Below are positions 9,699-17,741 of a DNA stretch of 64,000 nt, piece by piece (the first letter of the stretch is position 1; every line of letters begins with the position of its first letter). Source of the DNA: Candidatus Zixiibacteriota bacterium (GTDB lineage: Bacteria > Desulfobacterota > Binatia > UBA9968); contig DATLYW010000033.1 of assembly GCA_035574315.1 (NCBI GenBank), positions 124,001 through 188,000 on the forward strand, given 5' to 3'. The translations under genes were made by a program, and so were the position numbers. The notes under the pieces are model-generated. The model was not told the origin of the DNA, did not search any database, and worked only from the letters and a program-made list of their open reading frames with translations.

Positions 9699-10919
9699 AT
9701 GTCCAGGGTGGAAACGACGTACGCCATGGCCCGGCCATTCGCCGCGTGGGGGCGACTGGCCGCCAACTCGATCGCCCACACCACCGAGCACCTGTTCGGT
9801 GCGGTGGTTGCGGTGGTGCTCCCTTTGATCGCGGCATCGCTCGGCCTGAGCATGGCGCAGGCCGGAGCGCTGGTCTCGGCGCGGAGCCTGATGGCCGCGG
9901 CGGGCAGCATGCCCTGCGGTTTTCTCGCCGACCGCGGGCGCGGGCGGCACTGGCTCGTCGGCCTCTGTCTCGTTTTGCTCGGCATGGCGAGCCTGGGCTT
10001 GAGCCTTTCAGCGAGCTTTGCGGCCCTGGCGGTCTTCATGGCGATGAGCGGGCTCGGAGGGGGAGGGTTCCATCCGCCGTCACTTGCGATCCTGTCCTCG
10101 CGCTATCGTGAAAGGCGGACGTTTGCCGTCGGGGTCCACGACAGCAGCGGCAACCTCGGAGAAGTCATCGGCCCGCTCGCCATCGGGTTCCTTCTCACGT
10201 TTCTGGACTGGCGCTCCGCGCTGCAGGTATGGGCCGTTCCCGGCCTGGTCGTGGGCGTCGCTTACGCCCTGCTCGGCGCGGAGGCGGCCGCGCCAGCCGA
10301 AGGCACGCGCGAGTACCGGAGAGTGCTGTGGAACGAGGTCCTCAAGAACAGGACCGTCCTGGGCCTCGTCGCGGTTTCCACGCTGCGCGCCATGGGCCAG
10401 GTCGCGTTGAGCGCGTTCCTGCCCCTTTATCTGAGCCTGCATCTCAAGCTCGGCGCCGGCGCCACGGGCTTTTACATGTCCGTGCTGTTTTTCTTCGCCG
10501 GGACCGCCCCGACGTTCGCGGGCTGGATTTCCGACAGGTTCGGCAGGAATTTCCTGATCATGCTGTTCTCTCTGGCGAGCGTGTTCGCGATCGCCGCGGT
10601 CCCCTTCCTCGAAACCGGCTGGCCTCTCGCGGCGGCTTTCGGCGCTATCGGGCTGGTGCTCTGGGCGCTCAGGCCGGTGCTGATCACGGCGGCAATGGAC
10701 GCGGCGCCCCAGAGCGTCTCGGGAACGATCGTGGCTTTCATCTTCACCGCCAACGCCGCTTTGTCTTTTCTCGCTCCGCTCGCAGCGGGGCTGGTCGCCG
10801 ACGCCCGCGGCCTGCCCGCCGCAGTCGGCTCGATCGCGCTCTTTCCGCTCCTGGCGTTCGGGCTCGCTGCGGTCGTTTTCGCCCGCTCGCGCGGCCCGGG
10901 GGCCGGGCTTCGCTCTTGA
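9699..10919 (+). CDS. Major facilitator superfamily transporter (fosmidomycin-resistance-like branch)
   Basis: A 406-residue integral membrane protein with about twelve hydrophobic helices. The MFS signature between helices 2 and 3 reads GFLADRGRGR, and a second loop motif GWISDRFGRN occurs in the second half. The N-terminal AHTTEHLFGAVVAVVLPLIA pattern resembles the Fsr/YnfM-type drug efflux group; substrate is unknown. The start ATG 9699 has AAGGAG seven bases upstream. It is followed by a 184-base gap before the M24 gene, containing a GC-rich hairpin that may end transcription. Confidence 0.85.
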   Translation: MSRVETTYAMARPFAAWGRLAANSIAHTTEHLFGAVVAVVLPLIAASLGLSMAQAGALVSARSLMAAAGSMPCGFLADRGRGRHWLVGLCLVLLGMASLGLSLSASFAALAVFMAMSGLGGGGFHPPSLAILSSRYRERRTFAVGVHDSSGNLGEVIGPLAIGFLLTFLDWRSALQVWAVPGLVVGVAYALLGAEAAAPAEGTREYRRVLWNEVLKNRTVLGLVAVSTLRAMGQVALSAFLPLYLSLHLKLGAGATGFYMSVLFFFAGTAPTFAGWISDRFGRNFLIMLFSLASVFAIAAVPFLETGWPLAAAFGAIGLVLWALRPVLITAAMDAAPQSVSGTIVAFIFTANAALSFLAPLAAGLVADARGLPAAVGSIALFPLLAFGLAAVVFARSRGPGAGLRS

Positions 10920-10991
10920 GGAAGGCGCCCGCGCTCGCGGCTTCGGCTCGGGGCGTTTGCAGGGGCCGGGGCTCTTTGCGCCCGGAGGAAA

Positions 10992-11017
10992 CGCGGGCAA
11001 TCGGTTGCAAGCCCGCG
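10992..11017 (+). other. GC-rich hairpin after the MFS gene
   Basis: CGCGGGC (10992-10998) and GCCCGCG (11011-11017) can form a 7-bp stem with a 12-base loop, followed by CCTTTCC rather than a clean T run. It may be a weak terminator. It also overlaps the -35 element proposed for the downstream gene. Confidence 0.35.
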
Positions 11018-11032
11018 CCTTTCCATAATAAT
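11005..11032 (+). promoter_or_regulatory. Putative promoter of the M24-CoA transferase-LLM genes
   Basis: TTGCAA (11005-11010), 16 bases, AATAAT (11027-11032, five of six consensus positions). Transcription would begin about 11039, at the foot of a strong leader hairpin. Confidence 0.4.
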
Positions 11033-11035
11033 AGA

Positions 11036-11068
11036 CTCGTCCGCCGAGGAGGAGCCTTGGCGGACGAG
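11036..11068 (+). promoter_or_regulatory. Strong leader hairpin upstream of the M24-like gene
   Basis: CTCGTCCGCCGAGG (11036-11049) pairs with CCTTGGCGGACGAG (11055-11068) along 14 positions with a single G-U wobble and a 5-base loop. It sits between the proposed promoter and the ribosome-binding site AGGAGG (11092-11097). It resembles no riboswitch class I recognise. It might protect the mRNA 5' end or bind a regulator. Confidence 0.5.
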
Positions 11069-11103
11069 GGCTCGCACACCGAACCAGTTCCAGGAGGTTC
11101 GTC

Positions 11104-12351
11104 ATGGTCAAACTGGCGTCCAAACTGACCTTCGGCCCCGAGACGGCTGACTGGCAGGAGCGCCTCAATCCGGACCGCATGCGGCGCCAGCGGGTGGAGC
11201 GTGCACGGATGCTCATGCGCAGGTACGGCATCGCGGCGATTCTGGAAGCCAACCATCAGAACATCCGTTACCTGACGGCGCTGAAGGGCTTCGCCTATCC
11301 GATGTGCCGCTACGTCCTGTTCTTCGCCGAGCACGATCCCGTCATGTACGAGCACGACGGCTACTACCATCAGATGCCCGATCAGTGCCCATGGATCCGC
11401 GAGTGGCGCCCGGCGCGCTCCTGGCTCACGGGTTCGCCCGGCCCGGAAGCCTCCGCCGCCGAAGCCAGGGCCTTCGCCGGCGAGATCAAGGCGGAGCTCG
11501 AAAAGCGCGGCCTTCTCGGAGAAAAGCTCGGCCTGGGCGGCTTCGACGGAACCGCACGCGAGGCGTTGATCCAGGCGGGCATCAAGAACATCGTCGACTC
11601 CCGCAGCCTCATGCTCGAGGCTCGCATGATCAAGAATCAGGACGAGATCAGCTGTCTCAAGACCTGCGCTGCGATGGTCGACGGCGTGTGGTTTCGCGTC
11701 TGGGAGAGCCTGAAACCCGGGATGAAGGACACTGACCTGATGGCGCTCGCCTCGGCGGCCGGCTACGAATACGGGCTCGAATCGGCCGTGCCCGGCGGGT
11801 GGCGCACCGGCCCGATGACCTTCGATCGCGGCTGTCACGCGACCAGCCGGATCATTCAGGTCGGCGATCTGGTTTACGGCTCCTACTGCGGCGCGACCTA
11901 CATGGGCTACGGGAGCTGCACGTACCGGACGTTCATCGTCGGGCGCGAGCCGACCGCGAAAGAGAAGGATTGGTACAAGGCGGTCCGCGACCGCGTCGAC
12001 GCGGTGATCGACGAAATCAAGCCCGGCAAGACGACCGCGGACGCGGCGAAGCATTTTCCCCCGGCGGAGCGCTGGGGGTACAAGAGCGAGGTCGAGCTGC
12101 TGGCGAGCGAGATCGGCCACGGGATCGGCCTGGGGACGAGCACGGGCTATGACATGCCGATCATCAACCGGCTCTGGTCGTTCGATCACCCGCAGGTCTT
12201 CGAGGAGGGGATGACGCTGGCCGTGGAGTGCCGTGAGGGCGAGACCCGGGTGGGTGGCGTGCGCCTCGAGAACATGCTGGTGGTCACGAAGAACGGCGCG
12301 GAGATCATGGATTGCTTCCCGCGCGACGAGATCCTCGTGGCGCCGCGGTAA
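11104..12351 (+). CDS. M24 (Xaa-Pro aminopeptidase/creatinase-like) family protein lacking both Asp metal ligands
   Basis: A 415-residue two-domain protein of the pita-bread fold: an N-terminal creatinase-like domain with ANHQNIRYLTALKGF and a C-terminal M24 domain. Canonical M24 enzymes bind two metals through Asp, Asp, His, Glu, Glu. Here the His is present in GHGIGLG, the first Glu in EEGMTLAVE and the last Glu in VRLENM. The segment that should hold the two Asp (normally D...GY.SD.TR) reads YGSYCGATYMGY followed by GSCTYRTF, so both are replaced. It may thus be a metal-free creatinase-like hydrolase, or bind metal differently as in DddP-like relatives. It is followed closely by a CoA transferase and a flavin monooxygenase, suggesting a catabolic set. 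Confidence 0.82.
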   Translation: MVKLASKLTFGPETADWQERLNPDRMRRQRVERARMLMRRYGIAAILEANHQNIRYLTALKGFAYPMCRYVLFFAEHDPVMYEHDGYYHQMPDQCPWIREWRPARSWLTGSPGPEASAAEARAFAGEIKAELEKRGLLGEKLGLGGFDGTAREALIQAGIKNIVDSRSLMLEARMIKNQDEISCLKTCAAMVDGVWFRVWESLKPGMKDTDLMALASAAGYEYGLESAVPGGWRTGPMTFDRGCHATSRIIQVGDLVYGSYCGATYMGYGSCTYRTFIVGREPTAKEKDWYKAVRDRVDAVIDEIKPGKTTADAAKHFPPAERWGYKSEVELLASEIGHGIGLGTSTGYDMPIINRLWSFDHPQVFEEGMTLAVECREGETRVGGVRLENMLVVTKNGAEIMDCFPRDEILVAPR

Positions 12352-12374
12352 GCGGGTCTCCGCCAACCCCGTCG

Positions 12375-13571
12375 ATGCCCTTTCAGCTCCTCAACGACGT
12401 CACGGTGATCGAGTGCGCGACTTTCGTCACCGGCCCGTATGCCGGGACGCTGCTGGCGGACCTGGGCGCGCGCGTGATCAAGCTGGAATCGCCCCCCGAC
12501 GGCGACCCTTATCGTTACTTTGCGCCCGATCCCTGCTTCAGCTTCAACTTCGCGCATCTCAACCGGAACAAGGAAAGCCTCGCGGTCGACCTGAAATCGA
12601 CCGCGGGCAGGGAGATCTGTATCGAGTTGATCAAAACGGCGGATGTTTTCATCGAGAACTTCCGCCCGGGAACGGCCGAGCGGCTGGGCCTCGGATACGA
12701 AAAGCTCAGCGCGTTGAATCCGCGTCTGGTTTACTGCTCGATTTCCGCCTTCGGCCAGACCGGACCGTACGCCGACAAGCCCGGGTTCGACACTCTCGGG
12801 CAGGCCGCCAGCGGCCTTCTCAGCTTGCTGAACGACGTGGATCGGCCGAAGATCATGGGAATGGCGATTTCGGATTACGTGACCGGACTCTCCGCCGGGT
12901 ACGGCGTTCTCGGCGCGCTCGCGGCGCGCGGCCGGACCGGCTCCGGCCTGCGGGTCGAGACCTCGCTCCTGCGGGCGACGCTTTCGTTCATCGGAGAAAC
13001 GGCGGCCGGGTTTCTCCGGACCGGAGTCGTTCCCGACCGCAAGGCGCGGGTGAAGAACGCGCACGCGTTCGCTTTCGTCTGCCGCGACCGGTTGCCGGTC
13101 GTCGTCCACTGCTCGGTGCCGGAAAAATTCTGGTTGTCTTTCTTGCAGGCTCTCGAGCGCGAGGATCTCGCATCCGATCCCCGGTTTGCCTCGCGAGACG
13201 CCCGGCGCGAGCACTTCGAAGAGCTCGAGGCCGAGCTCGCCTCCGTTTTTGCAAGGCGAACGCGGCAGGAATGGCTCGAGCGTTTTGCCGCCCGCGACGT
13301 TCCCGCCGCTCCCCTTTACAACGTCGCCGAAGCGCTTGCCGACCCTCAGGTCCGACACCTTGACCTCACCGAGGAAGTGGAGCACCCGAAATCCGGGAAG
13401 CTCGGCTTTGTCCGCGGGCCGGTTGCTTTCCAGGGAGCTCCGGCAAAAACCTCCGGCGCGCCGCCGCTCGTCGGTGAGCACACCGTAGCGATTCTGACCG
13501 AAATGGGGTACGGTCGTGAGGTCGTCGACGAGTGGATCGCGCAAGGCGTCGTCAAGACGTTTCACGGTTGA
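12375..13571 (+). CDS. Family III CoA transferase (CaiB/BaiF/Frc type)
   Basis: A 398-residue enzyme moving CoA between carboxylic acids. The ATG at 12375 gives the family's usual N-terminus (LLNDVTVIECATFVTGPYAG, then LLADLGARVIKLE). The catalytic aspartate of the family corresponds to Asp167 in ISDYVTG, close to Asp169 of formyl-CoA transferase. The segment FGQTGPYADKPGFDTLGQA is also typical. The gene follows the M24-like gene by 23 bp and precedes the LLM-class gene by 93 bp. Donor and acceptor are not predictable from sequence. Confidence 0.92.
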   Translation: MPFQLLNDVTVIECATFVTGPYAGTLLADLGARVIKLESPPDGDPYRYFAPDPCFSFNFAHLNRNKESLAVDLKSTAGREICIELIKTADVFIENFRPGTAERLGLGYEKLSALNPRLVYCSISAFGQTGPYADKPGFDTLGQAASGLLSLLNDVDRPKIMGMAISDYVTGLSAGYGVLGALAARGRTGSGLRVETSLLRATLSFIGETAAGFLRTGVVPDRKARVKNAHAFAFVCRDRLPVVVHCSVPEKFWLSFLQALEREDLASDPRFASRDARREHFEELEAELASVFARRTRQEWLERFAARDVPAAPLYNVAEALADPQVRHLDLTEEVEHPKSGKLGFVRGPVAFQGAPAKTSGAPPLVGEHTVAILTEMGYGREVVDEWIAQGVVKTFHG

Positions 13572-13664
13572 CGGCTCGAGCGGAATTTTCGGCGGCACCG
13601 CTTCCCGGGGTGGATCCGCGCCGGGGCGGAAGCCGCCCGGACACGACACGGGACAGGAGTCGAT

Positions 13665-14666
13665 ATGATCTACGACATCGAAATCAACTCGGCCGCCCAT
13701 TATCCGGCGGCTGGCGTGGTCGAGCTGATCGAGCTGGCCGAGCAGGCGGGATTCGGGGCGTTCTGGAAAGGCGAATCCAACAGCACCGATCCGATGGTTC
13801 TGCTGTCAGGCGTCGCCACCAGAACCAAAAGGATCAAACTGGGCACGGCGATCTACCATATCTATGGCAGGAGCCCAGTGACGCTCGGCATCCAGGCCGC
13901 GACGCTGCAGGACCTTTCCGGAGGCAGGCTGCTTTTGGGGCTCGGGGTGGCGAACAAGAGCATCGCCGCCTGGCACGGGGGCGTGTTCGACCGGCCGCTG
14001 AAACGGGCGCGGGAATACATCGACATCGTCCGGAGGGTCGCCGCCGGCGAGCGGGTCGAGTACGAGGGCGAGATCTATCGAACCGGCACGAGGTTCCAGC
14101 TCTCCTGGAAGCCGCAATATCCCCATCCGCCGATCTATCTCGCGGGCCTGGGCCCTCAGATGACGAAGCTGGTCGGGAAAATTTCCGACGGCGTCTTCAT
14201 CAACATGGCGACTCCGGCGAAGGTCAAGGAAATCGCGGCGCGCGTGCGCGAAGGCGCCGTCGCTGCGGGCCGGGACCCGAGCAAGATCGAGATCATCGCC
14301 AAGAGCCGCGTCTCGCTCCATCCCGATAAGACCCTCGCCCGGGCCAAGCTGCGGCAGGTGCTGACTTTTTACAACATCGCCGATCATTACAGCGACATGC
14401 TCCGCGGAATGGGATTCGAGAAGGAAGTCGACGCGATTCATGAAGCGTTTCAGAAGGGCGGATTCAAGGCCGCCATGGGCGCCCTGACGGACGAATACAT
14501 GGACAAGCTGCCGGTGGTTCCGGCCAGCGACGTCCGAGAAATCAAGGAAAGGATGAAAGAGTTCGAAGAAGCCGGGGTGACCCGGATGGTGATTCCGTAC
14601 GTACCCGTGACCGAGCCAGTTGTCGAGGACGCCAGGCGGTTCCTGGAAGCCTGGCAACGCTCATAG
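13665..14666 (+). CDS. LLM-class flavin-dependent oxidoreductase (luciferase-like)
   Basis: A 333-residue TIM-barrel protein of the bacterial luciferase / methylene-tetrahydromethanopterin reductase-like superfamily, which uses FMN or F420. Visible blocks are VELIELAEQAGFGAFW, the TKRIKLGTAIYHIYGRSP strand-loop, LSGGRLLLGLGVAN and PPIYLAGLGPQMTKLVGKISDG. The start ATG 13665 has AGGAG upstream. Its place behind a CoA transferase suggests degradation of an organic acid, but neither substrate nor cofactor is clear. The gene ends just before a fragment of the intergenic repeat family. Confidence 0.88.
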   Translation: MIYDIEINSAAHYPAAGVVELIELAEQAGFGAFWKGESNSTDPMVLLSGVATRTKRIKLGTAIYHIYGRSPVTLGIQAATLQDLSGGRLLLGLGVANKSIAAWHGGVFDRPLKRAREYIDIVRRVAAGERVEYEGEIYRTGTRFQLSWKPQYPHPPIYLAGLGPQMTKLVGKISDGVFINMATPAKVKEIAARVREGAVAAGRDPSKIEIIAKSRVSLHPDKTLARAKLRQVLTFYNIADHYSDMLRGMGFEKEVDAIHEAFQKGGFKAAMGALTDEYMDKLPVVPASDVREIKERMKEFEEAGVTRMVIPYVPVTEPVVEDARRFLEAWQRS

Positions 14667-14993
14667 GTTTCGAGTCCCTGGTTTCCGGTTCCCGGTTTTT
14701 ATCCTGGACTTTTGAGCTGACCATCAGCGAGTTTGCGAGCATGTAGACATCGTATCAGGGGAGCCCGGGACGAGACCTTTCGACCGCGGTCCAAGGGCCG
14801 GTGCCTCGCCGGGCGCCATGCTGCCCGCGGGTTGGATCGTCGGACCGCCCGGGACGCAACGAGCTTTGCGTCCCGGGCCCGCGCTCGCCAGGTGTCGTCC
14901 TTCTCTCGGGCGAGGTCTGCCGACGAGCGAGCTCCTTGAACCACCGAGCCATCATCGAACGCATCAACAAACAGAGGAAGGGAGAAGGGTTCC
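14667..14993. other. Intergenic region with repeat fragments and a 13-bp perfect hairpin
   Basis: This 327-base gap begins with GGTTTCCGGTTCCCGG (about 14680-14695), similar to the tail module of the dispersed repeat. It then holds a GC-rich stretch (about 14790-14905) that is partly repeated downstream of the next gene (16190-16240). No protein with family features was found on either strand. The ribosome-binding site of the DUF6282 gene (GGAAGGGAG) lies near its end. Confidence 0.7.
14847..14878. repeat. Perfect 13-bp inverted repeat
   Basis: GCCCGGGACGCAA (14847-14859) and TTGCGTCCCGGGC (14866-14878) are exact reverse complements around a 6-base loop CGAGCT. No T run follows, so it is not a standard terminator. 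Its right arm belongs to a stretch shared with 16190-16240. Confidence 0.8.
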
Positions 14994-16064
14994 ATGTGTG
15001 ACTTCGCTGCAGATGCCCAGGCGGCCGAGCAGCTCATGGTCGGACGGACCTTGAGCGTGGCCCGGGTGCGCCAGCTCAACGCCAAGGACTATTTCTACCA
15101 GATGCTCAAGGACAACCCGGAGATGCTCAAGATCCATCCCGGGATCGAGGACGAGCTGCTCAAGGGCGCCATCGACTGCCACATCCACGCGTATCCCGAT
15201 TTCGTCCATCGCTCGCAGGACATGATCCAGATCGCGGTCGAGGCGTCGCGGTGCGGCATGCGGGCGATCGCCTTCAAGGACCACTGGAATCTCAGCGCTC
15301 CGGCGGCGTACCTCGTGCAACGGCACATCGACGAGCTGGTCGCACGCGGGGAGCTGACGCATCGCGTCGAGGTTTACGGTGGGGCGGGCATGTGCTTCGG
15401 CATGCGGCCGGACTACGTCCGCGTGGGCCTGCAGTACCCGAACTTCAAGATGATCTGGTTCCCGACCTTCACCTCCTACGGCTTCTGGCGCGGCGCCGGC
15501 CATCCGGAGCACGAGGGCGTGCGATTGTGCGACGAGGACGGGAAGGTGCTGCCGGAGGTGAGGCAGATCATGGAGATGGCGGCTGAAAAAAAGGTGGGCA
15601 TCGGCTTCGGCCACACCGATTTCCAGGAGCTGCTGCCGCTGGCGCGGCTGGCCAAGGAGATCGGCGTGCGCGCGACCCTCGACCATCCGCTGCTCGAGCT
15701 CAACAAGCTCCTGCTCGACGAGATGAAGCAGCTTCGCGATCTCGGCGTTTACGTCGGGACCTACTGCCAGCCGATGATTCCCAGCCTGTACCAGCCGGTC
15801 GCCGATCCGATGGAAACTATCCGGACGATCAAGGAGATCGGACCGGACCGCTGCATCATCGGCAGCGACTTCGGCCAGGTGCTCCACATGGACGCGATCG
15901 ACGGCATGCGCGTCTTCATTCGCGCGCTCCTCGGCTTCGGCATCAAGCCGGCGGAGGTGAAGATGATGTTGCAGGACAATCCGGCGAAGCTCATGTGGCT
16001 CGACCAGGCGGAAGCCGCCACGGTGAGCCCTGAGGCGGTTGCAGGGTACCGGCGGAAGCACTAG
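14994..16064 (+). CDS. DUF6282 family metal-dependent hydrolase (amidohydrolase-like)
   Basis: A 356-residue TIM-barrel protein. The metal-binding HxH lies at His63 and His65 in GAIDCHIHAYPD, a strand-end Lys in AFKDHW, further histidines in GFGHTDF and TLDHPLL, and a terminal Asp in IIGSDFGQ. This ligand series is the amidohydrolase pattern, and the family matches DUF6282 proteins of soil bacteria. The ATG at 14994 follows GGAAGGGAG. The substrate is unknown; relatives often sit near decarboxylase, CoA and transporter genes. The gene is flanked on both sides by copies of a GC-rich repeat. Confidence 0.85.
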   Translation: MCDFAADAQAAEQLMVGRTLSVARVRQLNAKDYFYQMLKDNPEMLKIHPGIEDELLKGAIDCHIHAYPDFVHRSQDMIQIAVEASRCGMRAIAFKDHWNLSAPAAYLVQRHIDELVARGELTHRVEVYGGAGMCFGMRPDYVRVGLQYPNFKMIWFPTFTSYGFWRGAGHPEHEGVRLCDEDGKVLPEVRQIMEMAAEKKVGIGFGHTDFQELLPLARLAKEIGVRATLDHPLLELNKLLLDEMKQLRDLGVYVGTYCQPMIPSLYQPVADPMETIRTIKEIGPDRCIIGSDFGQVLHMDAIDGMRVFIRALLGFGIKPAEVKMMLQDNPAKLMWLDQAEAATVSPEAVAGYRRKH

Positions 16065-16383
16065 CGAGCTCCTGAGTTGGCGGACATCGCGTGCCGGCGG
16101 GTCGCGGCCGAGGCCTTCGGATTGCAGTCCACGAACCGCTGCGTCGCGGCCCGCCTCCGCCCCGGGAGGGGGTATCCCGCCGCTCGGGCCGCAGCGGGGC
16201 TTTTACGTCCCGGGCCCGCGCTCTCCAGGTCTCGGCCCGGCTTCCGATGGATGTCTTCCTGCCAGGAGCCCCTCAGCAGGTTTTCCGGCGAAAGGCGCCC
16301 CGATGGTGCGGGGCGCCCCGCCAACCCAAAGCTCGCTCTTCTGGTTTGTCCGCGAGGGGCGCCTGCGCTCCTCGAGCCCGGAG
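16065..16383. other. GC-rich intergenic region with second copy of the 14.85-kb repeat and a hairpin
   Basis: This 319-base gap contains ACGTCCCGGGCCCGCGCTCT (16208-16227) and flanking bases that match about 45 bases at 14853-14903 with few differences. It also contains a perfect 8-bp hairpin (GGCGCCCC 16294-16301, GGGGCGCC 16310-16317). No coding region with recognisable features was found. The MFS start codon follows directly. Confidence 0.65.
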
Positions 16384-17616
16384 ATGAGCCGCATGGATCC
16401 GAAGTGGTGGATGGTGATCGCCGGCTGCGCGGCGCACGCGGTCTATACCGGCCTCAGCTATTTCGGCCTCAGCGCCTATTTTCCCTCCCTTGAGCGCGAG
16501 TTCGGCTGGAGCCGGACCGCGATCTCGGGAGCCTTTTCCCTGGCGCGGATCGAGTCCGGGCTGCTCGGGCCCCTCGAAGGATACGCCACCGATCGCTTCG
16601 GCCCGCCGAGGATGATGTACGTGGGCATCGGCCTCGGCGCCCTGGGCTTTTTCTGCCTCAGCATCGTTAATTCCCTTCCGATGCTCTATGCGGCGATCGT
16701 GCTGGGCATCGTGCTGGGGTCGAGCCTCGGCAACAACATGCCGGTGAGCGTCGCCATCGCCCAGGTTTTTCGCGAGCGGCGCAGTCTCGCCTTCGGCATC
16801 TACCGCATGGGCCCGGGGCTCTCCGGCGCGCTCGTGCCGGTGGTCGGCTGGATGATCGGGCTTTGGGGCTGGAGGGCGGCGGCGATCCTGTCGGGGCTGG
16901 CGCTCTTGGCCGTGAGCCTGCCGCTCGCGGTCGTGATCAGCCGGATCTACCTTCAGTACCGGTCGCCCGCCGGCGCCCTGCGCGGCGAGGCCGACGACGG
17001 CGGAAAGACGTACCCGCGCTCCTCGAACGAGGTCGAGTTCACTTTGAGGGAAGCGATGCGGACGAGATCGTTCTGGCTGCTTTCGATCGCCATGGGACTG
17101 CGCCACCTTGTCACCGAGGGCGTCTCGGTCCATTTCGTCATCCTGCTCGTCGACCGCGGCTGGAGCACGGCGGCCGCGAGCAGCCTTTTGGGTCTTTCGG
17201 CGCTGATCGGCGCCCCCGCACGCCTCGGCGTGGCCTGGCTGGGAGACCTGATGGACAAGCGGCGGCTCATCATCGCGCTGCTCCTGTCGCTCGCCCTTTC
17301 GGTTCTCGTAATGGGGCGGGCATCGGGGCCGACGCTCTTTACGACCTTCATGGTGGTCTACTCGCTGGCTTACGGCGGGCTGGCCTCCCTGCAGGAGCCG
17401 ATTCGAGCCGACTATTTCGGCACGCGTTCCTTTGCGACCATTCACGGGATGAGCCGCTCGATCACCACGCTCGGAACTTTCATGGGCCCGGTGATCGCCG
17501 GCCTTTCCCACGACCTGACCCGGAGCTACGCCGCCGGATTCTCGATCTTCGGCGGCGTGGGCGCGCTCTCGGCCCTGTGCATGTGGCTTGCCAAACCCCC
17601 GAAGCGCCCCGCGTGA
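16384..17616 (+). CDS. Major facilitator superfamily transporter (oxalate:formate antiporter / monocarboxylate-like)
   Basis: A 410-residue, roughly 12-helix carrier. ATG 16384 is chosen because the upstream frame is GC-rich repeat sequence with no membrane character; ATG 16393 is an alternative. N-terminal blocks LSYFGLSAYFPSLEREFGWSRTAISGAFSLARIESGLLGPL and the GYATDRFGPPRMMYVG motif are typical of the OFA/MCT-like branch that moves organic acids. A central hydrophilic loop falls around residues 185-215. It probably imports or exports an organic acid related to the neighbouring catabolic genes, which is inference. Confidence 0.85.
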   Translation: MSRMDPKWWMVIAGCAAHAVYTGLSYFGLSAYFPSLEREFGWSRTAISGAFSLARIESGLLGPLEGYATDRFGPPRMMYVGIGLGALGFFCLSIVNSLPMLYAAIVLGIVLGSSLGNNMPVSVAIAQVFRERRSLAFGIYRMGPGLSGALVPVVGWMIGLWGWRAAAILSGLALLAVSLPLAVVISRIYLQYRSPAGALRGEADDGGKTYPRSSNEVEFTLREAMRTRSFWLLSIAMGLRHLVTEGVSVHFVILLVDRGWSTAAASSLLGLSALIGAPARLGVAWLGDLMDKRRLIIALLLSLALSVLVMGRASGPTLFTTFMVVYSLAYGGLASLQEPIRADYFGTRSFATIHGMSRSITTLGTFMGPVIAGLSHDLTRSYAAGFSIFGGVGALSALCMWLAKPPKRPA

Positions 17617-17640
17617 GCAAACGGCCGCGGCGGGCGGGCC

Positions 17641-17670
17641 TTGACATCGCCGCCGAGAAAGAGGGATATA
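17641..17670 (+). promoter_or_regulatory. Putative promoter of the TAXI-TRAP genes
   Basis: A perfect TTGACA (17641-17646) is followed by GATATA (17665-17670, 18-base spacing) or TATACG (17667-17672, 20-base spacing). The -10 assignment is weak. The start codon is about 70 bases further on. Confidence 0.35.
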
Positions 17671-17741
17671 CGGCCGTGCCCCGCCCGGCGGCCGGACATC
17701 CGCCCGCCTTCTTATCGACTCGATGACGCGGAGGGAAGCCG

